A stretch of DNA of 64,000 nucleotides from Impatiens glandulifera (lineage: Eukaryota; Streptophyta; Magnoliopsida; Ericales; Balsaminaceae): NCBI RefSeq assembly GCF_907164915.1, contig NC_061863.1:38909382-38973381 (forward strand). Direction: 5' to 3'. Below, in pieces: positions 47,219 to 58,833 of the stretch; the stretch's first letter is position 1, and each line of letters opens with the position of its first letter. The notes under the pieces are model-generated. The model was not told the DNA's origin, did no database searches, and saw nothing but the letters and a program-made list of their open reading frames with translations. Made by a program: the position numbers and the translations under genes.

Positions 47219-50200
47219 CAATCCCATAATTGTATTTCTCATCAAGCACATCAGCTTCCTTCACAATCCCATCATTGTTCTTATCCTCCACTAGTCCATC
47301 CTAAAAAAAACAACAAAATGATTGAATTAGACCATATGCGAGAAATAGACCATATGCGAGAAATAGACCATATGCGAGAAATAGACCATATGCGAGAAAT
47401 ATACTATTTGCGAGAAACACAACATATGCTCGAAATACAACATACATACCTCAATATCCTCCACCTTCTCCTTCATAATCCCATCATTGGATTTCTCATC
47501 AAGCACGTGAGATTCCTCAACAGTCCCATCATTGTTTTTCTCATCCACTATCCCATCCTACAAAAAAACAAAATGATTGAATTAGACCAAATGCGAGAAA
47601 CACACCATTTGTGAGAAACACACCATTTACGAGAAACACACCATACATACCTCAATATCATCCACCTTCTCCTCCACAATCCCATCATTATTCTTCTCCT
47701 CCACTTTCTCCTTCACTAGCCCATCCTACAAAAAAAAACAAAATGATTTAATTAGACCATTTACGAGAAATACACCATTTGCGAGAAATACACTATTTAC
47801 GAGAAACATGCCAATTATGAGAAGCACATCATACATACCTAAATATCCTCAATCTTGTTCTCCACAATCCCATCATTGGATTTTCATCAAGCACATCAGC
47901 TTCCAACACAAGCCCATCATTGTTCTTCTCTATCCCATCCTACAAAACAAAATGATTGAATTGGACCATTTGCGAGAAACACAACAATTGCGAGAAACAA
48001 ACCATCCTCAATATCATCAATCTTCTTCTCCACAATCTCATCATTCACCAAATCATCCTCCACCATATGCCCTACATAAAAAAAACAAAATTCTTTAATT
48101 AGACCATATACTCGAAATACACCATACGCTCGAAATACACCAAATGCTAGAATTAGACCATACCTCAATATTATCATCATTCAACAAATGCTCAATCAAC
48201 ACATCCTCATTCTTCTTCTCCTCCATAAGCCCGACATTGTCTTTCTTCTCCACAAGCCCATCATTATCATCATTCAACAAATCCTCAAGGAACACATTCA
48301 CCTTATCCAAATCTTCCTCATCTATCTCCTCCAAATCTTCATCATCATTGTCTTCCTCATTCACCTTCTTTCCCCCTTAGTGTGGCTGATAATATGCCAA
48401 ATTGTTGTTGTAGTTGGTTTAACATCTCTTTTATGAGATTTATTTTAGTTTTTAGTTCATTTAGCTCCTTTGTAAGTTCATCCAATCTACATCTATCCTG
48501 GGGAGTTGTTGCTGTTGGAGTCGTGGGAGAGGATTCATCATCTTTTATACTCGTGGCGCTCTTGATAGAATAAGAGTTGCAGGTGTTGGGGGTAGGGTTG
48601 CGGGTTCTTCTACTTGTGGAAGGTTTGGCTTTGGCAGGATTAATTTGTCTTTTCTTCCTCATGTCAGGTTTATAAGGAATTACATCTTCAATATCTCCAA
48701 ATTTTCTCTTTTTGCAATCAAGATCAAAAAAGACATCATAAGTATTACCTCCCATATCTTCAAAGTCCTCCCTAGCATATAAGACCTTCTTTTCTTCAGA
48801 CAATTCCATCTTCTTGACAATCTTGCCTTGTAGGGCAGTGTGAAGATCAGAGGCGGTGCTCTTCCTCCTGGATTTGTATTGTATTATCCTTGGGAAGAGA
48901 TGCTCTTGCGCTTGAAGCATCGTTTTACTTGTAAGACTGGGGACAAACGTTTGGATAACCTCATAGGTCCACACTTGTAAGACTAGTGCGAACCCATATA
49001 TGGTATAAGAAACATCGACATCCTTGTCTTTGTTCTTCTTCCCCATGGCTTTCTTCTTCTCTAGATATAGCAACCTGTAGCGATCAAGGTCCTTGGTCAA
49101 ATCCTTTATGGTTGCTCTAAATGACAACTTTCCCCATGGAAAATTGAGAAAAGTGTTGATGTCATCGACCATGCTGAGGAGTTTGATATTTATTATCCTC
49201 TTTGGGTCAAAGGCGAAGAGATATTGGGAAACTAGGTATACCAACCCCAATTTCTATGCATCTTCCTTATCAGAGCAGGACACGAATTTTGAATGAATTT
49301 CTGTTGTTCTAACAAGTTGATTACTTTTAAAATATTTAACAACCAAAGATGGACATTCTTCAACCTAATTGAAAATGGTTTCCTCCGCAGGAAATCTCCC
49401 AAAATTGAGGCCTATGACCAATACAAACTCCTTCATCCCGAAGCACAACTCTTCTCCATTCACGAGAAACTTCATCTCCATAGAATTTGAGTTGCACTTC
49501 CTGATGAGCATTTGGTGTATAATCGTTCTTGAGAACCGCAGTAATGGGTATCCTTTGAATAAGAATCTTAATTGGGTTTGCTCTACCCTTCCCGTTAGAT
49601 TCATTGAAGCAAACTTGGTGGCAATTTTTTCGATATTTGTTTTCCATGAGACCCTCCCAACAAACTCAGGAATTATGGTGGACTTCATCTACAAAACAAG
49701 GAACAACAATGGAGTAAGAAAATCCAAAAAATTATAATTACCTAAACTATTTGAAATAAGACCCCGTATTACCACCAAAAAGCTCACCGCAATCTCAAAG
49801 ACATGAATTGTTTTGATATGAAAGGCAACCAAAATCATGTTACAACTAGTTGTCTTATTAGTTTTTAATAATCCAAAATCACTAATAGAATTAACCATTG
49901 AGAAATGCTTGCAAATTGACAGTTCTAAATACATTAATATGAAAAACATAATATAACAACTCAAGCAACATCATAGAGTACACGAAAATGCCATTTCTTA
50001 ACAAGAACTCGTTTGTTAAGAACACTAATATACGAGAAACATAACAAATTCCATTTCTCGTTTGTTAAGAACACTGATATACGAGAAACGGCACAATGCT
50101 CGTGAAAGAATAAACGAGAAATACATGCATGCAGAATAAGAACACTAATATAATACTCGTCATATACCCTAAAAGCATATACACACATATACACACATAA

Positions 50201-50462
50201 ACGAATATAAGATACATGAACCCTAAAAGTTAAATACATCAATATCCATCAATATAAATGACAAAATATACATCGAAGAGAACATTACAGATTAAACCAA
50301 AACCTAAACCTAAACATAAACCCTAAGCCTTAAACTCACCTGAATATATCGAAGAGATGGACGGACGACAAAGGATGATGTTGAACGAGGTTGATCGATG
50401 ATGTTGAACGAAGTTGGAATGGAAAGTCGATAGTTGTAAAGACGAAGTTTTGGAAGTCGGGG

Positions 50463-50860
50463 TGGGAGAGAGTCGATAGATATTCGTGAATCAGTTTTGT
50501 TTTAAATTAGGGCAAAAAAATTATATATACGATGAAAGACGAGAAATGTTATTCACATATTTTTATCTAAAACGCGTGAGTTGATTAACGCATTTTAGAT
50601 GAAACGCGTGAATGACATTTTCCGTAAATGGAAAGCCGAGAAATGTCATTCACGCATTTTCATCTAAAACGCGTGAGTTAATTAACACGTTTTAGATGAA
50701 AATGCATGAATAACATTTCTCGTAATTGAGCGGTAAATCAGGCGTGCGAGGGATATTACAGACTTTTCGTAGGACAAAAAGGCCCATTTTACAAACATTA
50801 TCAGGCGTGAGCCTTTTTTGGAATTAAGGCTATTAGTATGGCCATTTCATCAAATTTCCC
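50463..50860 (-). repeat. Right terminal inverted repeat of the MULE
   Basis: Reverse complement of 40471-40869, ending 'ggccatttcatcaaatttcc'. It carries the same internal ACGCGTGAGT palindromes with a few substitutions. The region just inside (50340-50460) is the presumed promoter/leader of the protease gene. Confidence 0.9.
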
Positions 50861-51435
50861 AAAAAAAAATATGAAAAATAAAAAGAGACTTATCACACCT
50901 GCTTAGATATTCTTCTTAAGAATCTTCCTTTCTTTTATTAGGGATGGACTCATTTTTTATTCAAACATCTCACAAATTTCCTCTAGAGATTTATCCTTTA
51001 TCATGTCAACTCTTTCAACAAATTAGAAAGATTACCTATCAACTAAAATGACAAAAATCTTATAATTGAGTTTTAATATTTAACCATTATGATTTTGAAT
51101 CTAATAATTCATACAAACTAATTTATTTTATATATTATTTTTTCGTACAATCATGCGTTGCATATAATAAATACAATTTTATTTAGCATTTTTTTTTAAA
51201 AAAATTATGTTTTTAGTTAAGAAAAATATGATAAAATATTATATATATAAAACATAAATAAACATGTAACATTCTATAATTGTTAAATATTAAAAAATAT
51301 TATGATAGAAATATTTTTAATTAGAATAATATATATATACATATATATATAAATATTATATATTAAAAAAAGATGAAAAGATAAATTATAATGAGGTAGA
51401 AAATAAAATAAAACTTTTGTTACAAAATTTAACTT

Positions 51436-51473
<38 letters not shown>

Positions 51474-51501
51474 TACACAAAATTATAAAATTATTTCAAT
51501 C

Positions 51502-51580
51502 GACTTACTTGGTTTAGCGGTTAAAGTATTCACGTTTTCATACTTAAGACCATGGTTCGAATTTCTTTAAAAGTAATTAT
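51502..51580 (+). mobile_element. tRNA-derived SINE-like head
   Basis: TGGTTTAGCGG (A-box-like) is followed about 45 bp later by GGTTCGAATTT (B-box-like), with a possible anticodon-arm stem AGTAT/ATACT between them. Spacing and motifs fit RNA polymerase III internal promoters of plant SINEs; the arms are too degenerate for a real tRNA. Confidence 0.4.
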
Positions 51581-51587
51581 TATATGT

Positions 51588-52075
51588 GAGTGTGAATTTG
51601 ACTTGAATGATAGCATATAATAGTGGTAGATGAAATAGAAACGAAATTATATGTGAGTGTGAATTTGACTTGAATGATAACATATAATAGTGGCAGATGA
51701 AGTAGAAACGAGATTTTCGACTTGAGTAAAGAAACATTGCTGAGATAACATAAGGGTTTGTCCACAAAAGGGAATGTCGGCTTAAGTAACGCAAACATTG
51801 ATGAGAAAATCTAAAGGTTCGTCCACGCAGGGTGAGTTAGGGCATAAGATCATGCCGAAAGGTGTAATCGAATGGTTCATCCATGGAGGAAATCTCGACT
51901 TAAGTAACGCAAACATTTGTGATAAAACTCAATGATTCGTGTCCATTGAGAGTGAGTTAGATCATAAGATCATGCCGAAATGTATAATTGAATGTTTAAG
52001 AATGCATTTTTAAATACTGCAAGGTTCATTCATCGAGGGTGAGTAAATGCCTAAAATCATACCAAAAGGTGAAAC
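51588..52075. repeat. Tandem repeats, 67-bp and about 125-bp units
   Basis: Two copies of a 67-bp unit ('tgtgagtgtgaatttgactt') at 51588-51718. Next come about two and a half copies of a longer unit with 'gacttaagtaacgcaaacat' and 'catgccgaaaggtg' up to about 52075. Non-coding. Confidence 0.75.
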
Positions 52076-54560
52076 TGAAAATTTATTTTTATTAAATTTT
52101 AAAATATATTTAATTAATTATGTTAAGTTTTAAAATATTTAGAAAAGTATTTGAAACTTATTTAATATTATTAAAAAATAAATTGAAAAACTAAAAATAA
52201 TAATAATTATATATATATATATATTAATTAAAATACTGCAATAAAAAAAAGTACTCTAGAAATAAATTACTAAAATAAATTTAAAAAAATATTTATATTA
52301 AAAAAATAAAAATATATTTAACTAAATATATGTTGAATTTTAGATTATTGAGAAATATATTTGAGATTTATTTATTATTATAAAAAATAAATTAACACTA
52401 ATGAACAATTTTTTTATTACCACATATTTTTTATTTGATTTATATATATATTAATTTAAAATGTTTTTAAATATTTATTCAATTGTCTATTCTAATAATT
52501 TATTATTATAAAAAATAAATTAAGACATTGTATGCACTTTTTCTAATAGCACATCTTTTTTATATTTAATTATTTTATTATTTTTAAATATTTGTTCAAT
52601 TATTTATAATAGTTATTAAAGGAGTGATAAGAGAGAATTTAGAAGAATAAATGAGAGAATGAATAACTGACATTACACCACCTAATTGGTTAAAAAAAAT
52701 GAAAAGTGTGAAGAAAAAGAGAAAAAAATTTATTTTTTCAACCAAAAGATTGCTTCATCATGCCACATTCCTTTTCTCATTCTCTAAATAGTTAATTATA
52801 TTTAATTTTTTTTTTTTGATAAATGTAAATTCTTACTAAATTTGATTATTAAATAATCAAAATCACTAAATATAAAAAATTTATATAAATTGATTAATTG
52901 ATCTTTTAATATTTTTATTTTTCAAATAAATATTTAATAATAAGTAATATTAGACCATAGTAGAACTTTATATAATTTAATCAAAAATTAAATGTTTAAA
53001 AATTTGTTTTGTCGAAAATAATTTTAGGTAAACTTAAAAAAAACAATTTATTTTTATAAAACGAGGGTATAAAGATAAGTTTTGTCAAATTTTTTAATAA
53101 CTAGATAAACAAATATTGAATTAAATTGAAAAAAATTAAGAAATTAAATGTTAAATCACATTTTTATCGTCAAAATATAAATAAATATATAAATAAATAT
53201 TTTTTATTTTTTATATCATTACCCGGTCCAATGTACATGATTAATGCTGGTATGTTTTAACAATATTAGTAATAAAGATGACACATTTTAAAACAAAAGA
53301 AAAAACTATTGAAAATAAATTTTGTCTGGATAGTTAAATATATATTATTGATTCAATTTTGATTAATATCCCCTAATTGAAGTGAGGTTGTAGAGTCATA
53401 CAATTTTCTTAAAATGAATAAACCATGATTTTCGGAAAAAAATATATTATCATAAATAAAATTCAAGAAATAAATGATATTGACTTGTTTTTGTGCGTGT
53501 GATTTTGTTTAGAAAAACTTTTCTATAATTGGTTCCTAAAACTAATAAAAAAATTAGTGAGGAGTTTGTTTGATTTTGAATTTATTCTTATGTTTTTGTT
53601 TATATAATTTATTTGAAATTTGTTATAATTTATCAAGTTTTAATTGTTAAAATCATTTTTATTATTTAATATAACAACATTATTTTAGTTATAATTTAAA
53701 TATTATAATGTTATTTAATTTATTACTAGACATTAATTTCAAACAATGAAATATACTCAATTTCATTTTTTTATTTCATTTATTAAGAATTAAATATTTT
53801 AAAATTTAATTTTTGTATAACATGCTTAATCAAAATTTTATATCTATACAATATATTTTTTTTAAAATATGTGAATCTCAATTATTTGATAATGATAATA
53901 TATAAATTTACTAAGTTATTAGTTGAGTCACTTTAAAAATAAATATTATTATAAATTGTCGATAATAATTACTTCAAAAATTTAATAGAAAAAATAAAAA
54001 TATATATATATTTAAATTATTTTTTTTTAAAGTATCTTAAACTCATCCAATTAATAACAAACTTAAAAAAATATATTAAAAAATTATTTATCAATTTCAT
54101 CCCAAACCCACCTTCAACTCCAAACTAAGAAATGATTAAATATTTATTGAAAATGAATTAATGTTTATTTTTATGAACGCTAAGTTCTTATTCTCTTCTA
54201 AGTAGGATTAATTTCCATCGTCCTGTTTAAATAAATTATAACTAAATAATCCGTAAACTCACCTAAAGTTAAGAAGAAGAATCTTCAATATACAAATCTA
54301 TATATATATATAAATTGATTCATTATAATGATTATAATTTTAATTTGTAATGTTAGTTTAAAATAGCTTTCAACAATTTAGAAATTTATGAATAGTTTGA
54401 TATGAATTATTATAGTGCATACTTTCTAAATTTGACAGTAGTATGTATATATAATTTATTTATTTTAAGATGTTTACTTAAGGGTTTAATTGAATACCTT
54501 ATAATAGTTCGAAGTAACTATATTATAAACTGGGATAATGTCTAAACGGACCGGACCGTG

Positions 54561-55421
54561 AAAGGACCGCTAGTGCTACGGCGGGGAAAAGAACCTTCTT
54601 CTCTCTTTTCATGTTTCTTCCTGAATCCTGTAGGTTTGATTTCTCTTTCCTGTTGATCTCAATGTTTGGATTTGGAAACAAATGGTAAAGTGAGCGATCG
54701 GTCTGGATTTGGATTTAGAAAGGGATTTGTCTGTGGATATCAAACGGTAACTAAACCAGATTCGTATCTGGATACCAAATTATGTTTTCCATCGTTTCCA
54801 AACAGTTCTGAATCTAGTTTCTTTTGTTGGATTACATCAGTTTTCATTACCTATATGGGTTAGTATTTTTTTTAAGTTCTTCTTACTTTAGTTGGATATT
54901 TACTCTATAAACTGCAATCAACATAACCCTTGCGAAGAGTATTTCTGTCATAGTTTTGTTAACTCTTGTGAATTGGGTATGTCAGGATCTCTTCCATTTG
55001 GAAAAACAAAAGGATTCTTCAGTTTGATTTCACCATTTGTGAGTATGGTCATGCTCCTGAATTTTTGAAAATGATGTCTCAACTTCTCTCAGTCTTCACT
55101 TCCTGCTCCTATTATAATCTTGTAGATGTCATGGTGGATGTAGATTTGCTTTTGTATTTATGTGTTGAAAAATCAAATAGAATGTGGCTTGATGGATGAG
55201 TTGTTCAATTAACAACATTTAAGTTGCAATATTCTAACGAAATGAATTGGGATGTTTTAGTGAATGATGAATGTTAATTAATTCAACCTGCTATGTGAAG
55301 ATAAAATGCATTTGTGTGTGTGAAACAGATGTAGTCAGTGTATACTTGTATGCAATTTTATCTTCTGATGTTTGAGACTAACACTTTGATGTCAATATAC
55401 AGGTTTGAGTATTGAAAAGTG
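54561..55421 (+). promoter_or_regulatory. Probable COX16 5' UTR exon and intron
   Basis: A less AT-rich island at 54540-54640 ('ggaccgctagtgctacggcg') marks the probable transcription start region. A donor-like 'tgtaggtttg' near 54630 and the acceptor at 55402 could define a 5'-UTR intron. No complete ORF fits here. Precise ends cannot be set from the sequence alone. Confidence 0.35.
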
Positions 55422-57043
55422 ATGATCGAGGAGATGATGACACATCAAAAGAAAATTAGCACTTCATCCAAGTTTCTGAATTCATCCACTGCATTCAAAA
55501 GATGGGGTAGGAAATCCCCCTTCATCAGATATGGGCTTCCGATGATTTCACTTACTGTTTTTGGAGCTCTTGGCCTTGGACATATGTTACAAGGCAGGTT
55601 CGTAAAATAGTCTATGCAATAATTCATATACTTGTAATTATATGCAATGCCAAATGTATGCAGTTGCTATCCACTTGATCATGGGTTTGAATCCTATAAT
55701 AAATTTCTTAATAGAAAAGGGTAAAAATGTGTACATCGCGACCTTTTTAATTATAAGAAACTATGTATAGGTTTAACCGCTTTAAGTGTATACTAGAGTC
55801 AGTTTCTTGCATGAAACAATCTATCAAAGGGAAATTTGACAACCCTAAACCCTAAACTTAAACAACATAATATTATGATCTCGAACAACAAACTGGTTTG
55901 GAGATACTAATTCATCCTGTTTTCTCGTTTGGTGTGAATCCAGATGAGATTGGTTTCAAAGTGTATTTGTTTAACTAGTCCGACCCTTATTCCTTTATTC
56001 AGATCTTGATACGCCTAGTAAAAAAGACATTGACAATAGAATTGCTCTTCCGGCCAGAGGCGTGCCCAGTTGGGCTCGATAAGGGTTCAAAATACTTTGT
56101 TTTGGAGAGATACAAACTTACTTCTGAATTTTGCGAGATTTGCTTTATATCCCAGCCAACCACACATTTTCTTTTTTGAAACCAGGCTTTAATCCTTGGT
56201 GGAGGCTAGCACACTATCTCATCACCATGATACCCCACTTCAATCTAGGTTTTTTCAATGGGAATCGAACTTGACACCTAAACCTCTCTTTTCCGAACTA
56301 TATCCACTTGTATCTCAGCCACCTCACCTTTCGTATCTCTAGCCATAAATTCATTAGCGGTTTCTCATTCGGATTGGTGCATAGTTTATGTGTAATAAAT
56401 GTTTCTCCATTTGGTATGAAAAATTCTAATCTTACTTTGTTGATCTTTCAGCATCTTGGAGTCTGTTCTATTTTTCATTTTCTCCTCTTTCATGATGTAT
56501 ATAACATACAATCTCATTTGACATTAGAGCAGCATCTATCCCTTCTATTTTTCATTTTCTTCTCTTTCATTGATGTATATAACATACAATCTCATTTGAC
56601 ATTAGAGCAGCATCCCTTCTTCCATCATATCTCTCAATCTATTATTACAATTATGTTATCAAATTCTTTTTTTTTTTGAGAAAAATGTTATCATATTCTT
56701 TTTTAAGGTAGTGAATGAAGCCTTTACAATATTATCTTTTAACTTCAGCAAGGATATTGCCAAGGTGAAAGATGATCAAGAATGGGAGATAATCGAAGCC
56801 AGAAAAGCGCTGTCCAGAACTGGGCCGCTAGATGCATACAAGCCAAAGAACTTATCCCTTGAAGAGGAGCTGAAGGTAAAGTATTTATCTAAAGTTCTCT
56901 TATATAGAACAATAATTTGTACCTTCAGCAGAAAAAATAGATTTTATGCACTGAGTTATCTTCTTTTGCAGGCTTTACAAAAGAAGGTTGACATAAATGA
57001 TTTCGAGTATAAGAAGATACCAAATCTTAATGAAGGGAAGTGA
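55422..57043 (+). CDS. COX16: COX16, cytochrome c oxidase assembly protein, 3 coding exons
   Basis: Encodes the small mitochondrial inner-membrane factor COX16, which helps assemble cytochrome c oxidase. Coding exons are 55422-55597, 56749-56875 and 56972-57043 with GT-AG introns, giving 124 residues. One membrane segment lies at about residues 38-57 ('[20 protein letters not shown]') behind a basic stretch ('[11 protein letters not shown]'). The soluble part continues with '[20 protein letters not shown]', '[14 protein letters not shown]' and '[12 protein letters not shown]', all typical of the family. The start ATG 55422 is the first in frame after an acceptor-like 'atatacag' (55402), so an upstream 5'-UTR exon near 54560-54640 is likely. 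A second in-frame ATG follows five codons downstream. No damage is visible. Confidence 0.92.
56455..56630 (+). repeat. 83-bp direct duplication in COX16 intron
   Basis: 'tttttcattttct.ctctttca' followed by 'gatgtatataacatacaatc' and 'tcatttgacattagagcagc' occurs twice in tandem within the first coding intron. Non-coding. Confidence 0.85.
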
Positions 57044-58833
57044 ATAGATTTGGAAACATTCACCAAAAAAGATGCCAATGAAAAATTTGTAAGAGTCAGT
57101 CATGATTTCCGATCTTATATTTTTGTAGGATGTAACATTGAATGATGCTTTCTTATCCATAGTCCTGTCTTTGAAGATCTCACTAATAAATCAATTTTTC
57201 ATGACATTCTTTTCATGGTGGACTGAAACAAAGATCAAAAGTTCACGAGAAACAATTAGGTGTCTAGATGTAACTAGATAAATGACTAAGTTTAGTAGTT
57301 TCCAAACCTATTTAGATCTAGATTCAAAAAAACAAAAGTTTAATTTGTTGGGGGTCAATGGTACCAACATTTGAGTGAGTTTTGTTTCTTGTTTTGTAGT
57401 GTCTTTTGTCTTAAATATATTTAGATTTATATTATTTTTTTTTTTGTCTCTTATGGTTGTGCCTCACATTGAAAAGCAATTTCTTGAATCATATGAGTGG
57501 TATGGGCACTATATTTGTACCAAGTGGCTTACTAGTATGTTGTGCAACTTTCAATTCCTATTAGGGATGAATGGATAACCTATCCGCCTGAAATTGAAGT
57601 ATTCATTTTAAATTCGATTTTCATTTACTACTGAACTCTGATTCAGTTTTAATTTACTACTCAACTCTGATGAATTTTATATTATCCGATTAAATATTTA
57701 TAAGATTGTAGAGGTTTAATCAATTAGGTAGAGAAATTTAACTTTATTAAAAATTAAATAATTTTAAAATTAGTAATATCGAAATTGCGGAAAGAAATTT
57801 GGAATAAAGAATAATTTGATTATTTGATTAGTTGAAAAAATAATAAAAATTTTCACTTTTATAGAATAGAGATAAAAGAAGAGTAAAGATAAATAAATTT
57901 TATAATATTAAAAAAGTTAAAAATGAAGAATAATAAAAAAATTAAAAAAAAATTAAAATAGTAAAAATTTAAGGTTGAAATAGAATATATAATATAAAAA
58001 TAAATAAATAATGTATTTATGATTTGGTTGGTCATAATTGAAAGGTTATCAAACTTTAATAAATAGAAATATTTTATTTTTAATATTAATATGGTTGGGT
58101 ATAGGGTTTGAATTTTACGCTCTCAATATTCTCGACTCCGAATTCGATCGAGTTATGCCCGCTCTGATTTAAAATGATGTACCCAACTATCAAGTATCTA
58201 CATGTATTCGGAAATACGATGTTCATTACATCCATAATTCTTATTAAAAGCTTGAGATTGATATTAGGATAATGATTGATTTTCTCATGTGAATTAGTTA
58301 AGATCGTTTATCGAAAAAGTTTGACACACTTAGTAAATATTTTATCAATTTAATTCACATTTAAAGAAACATGATTATATAAAGATGTGTATATTTGATT
58401 TTATCTGAAAGCGCTTCGAATGAAAATGGGAATCTGACTTTGATGTGTAATGCTAATTTTTTTTTAATAAAAAATAAAATTAAAAAAATTAAAAGATGTG
58501 CTATAGAATAAATCTTTTGTAAAAAGATAAAAGAAAAATTATTTATATGTAAAAAGATAAAAGAAAAATTATTTATATGTAACTCCTTCCATTGTAGTAA
58601 ATTACTTACTATTCTTACCGAACTATTTTCTTTATATTATTATTAATATTTTTACATTCTAAATTTAAATCAAATTATGTTGTATTTTTTTTACTATTAT
58701 CACTTGAATTACATTTATCTTTTATGATAACATTATAAGTCAACTTATTACTCATAATTTATCAAACATTTTATATTTGTTATTTGGATCTTTCAATTAA
58801 ATATAAAAATATGTATATAAGATGTAGGAACAT
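57044..58833. other. Intergenic region downstream of COX16
   Basis: Contains the COX16 3' UTR at its start. The rest is AT-rich. 57560-57720 and 58080-58200 hold phrases such as 'tactactcaactctgatgaa' and 'actccgaattcgatcgagtt' that look like an old repeat element, but I cannot assign it. A 34-bp unit ('taaaaagataaaagaaaaat') is duplicated near 58517-58580. Confidence 0.4.

Larger units (their letters stand above)
45753..48164 (-). repeat. Tandem exon-intron modules in the protease gene
   Basis: Five repeated modules, each an exon bounded by '..tttgtag' acceptor and 'gatattgag|gtatgtatg' donor (minus strand). Exons: 48006-48071 (66 bp, donor GT lost), 47839-47939 (101 bp), 47651-47725 (75 bp), 47450-47557 (108 bp) and 45753-47300 (108 bp once the solo LTR and one target repeat are removed). 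All but one are multiples of three, and the 101-bp one has lost a single T from a 'gatttctcatc' string, so the original was 102. They encode acidic 'NDGIVEEK'- and 'DIE'-type repeats. The introns carry their own 17-19-bp repeats, for example 'accatatgcgagaaatag' at 47325-47397. Confidence 0.8.
44372..49688 (-). pseudogene. DUF1985/Ulp1-type cysteine protease gene of the MULE, broken
   Basis: Minus strand. The N-terminal DUF1985-like domain runs 49688-48900 ('EFVGRVSWKTNIEKIA', 'LVNGEELCFGMKEFVLVIGL', 'LGLVYLVSQYLFA', 'LLSMVDDINTFLNFPWGKLS'), with in-frame TAG at 49365-49367 and 49254-49256. A Lys/Ser-rich linker to 48360 follows. A one-base slip near 48362 leads into an acidic region made of repeated exon modules (45753-48364). 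The C-terminal Ulp1-like domain (44372-45306) has 'DGIYFPLNLDLKH', where the next codon, expected Trp, is TGA (44747-44749). It goes on with 'WRIDVYDCD' and 'SGDYGVFVLMYIEYL', where the catalytic Cys is Tyr (44504-44506). Ulp1 peptidases cleave SUMO-like modifiers; this copy could not. Confidence 0.85.
40471..50860. mobile_element. MULE with mudrA-type transposase and Ulp1-type protease gene
   Basis: Terminal inverted repeats of about 400 bp (40471-40869 and 50463-50860) enclose a plus-strand transposase and a minus-strand DUF1985/Ulp1-type gene. Ends read GGAAAATTTGATGAAATGGC and its near reverse complement. The flanking 9 bp, AAAAAAATA and AAAAAAAAA, agree at 8 of 9 places, as expected for a Mutator 9-bp target duplication but weak because A-rich. 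MULEs with Ulp1-like genes (Kaonashi type) are known in plants. Both genes are broken, so the copy is non-autonomous. Confidence 0.88.
50861..54560. other. AT-rich intergenic region with repeats
   Basis: No gene. (TA)n at about 51439-51470. A tRNA-like SINE head begins near 51502, followed by tandem repeats to about 52070. The remaining 52,080-54,540 is plain AT-rich sequence in which I see nothing. Confidence 0.5.

Noticed and set aside
45753..48164. CRISPR-like array of short regular repeats
   Set aside because: Repeats are exon-intron modules with splice signals in a plant transposon; spacers are not unique and the context is eukaryotic.
48144..48573. Plus-strand Ser/Leu-rich ORFs
   Set aside because: Antisense of the acidic region of the Ulp1-type gene.
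51502..51580. Functional tRNA gene
   Set aside because: A- and B-box-like motifs exist but the acceptor and T arms do not pair and the anticodon loop has the wrong size.
56308..56679. 123-codon ORF in the COX16 intron
   Set aside because: Lies wholly in an intron, consists of a duplicated AT-rich segment, and shows no family motif.
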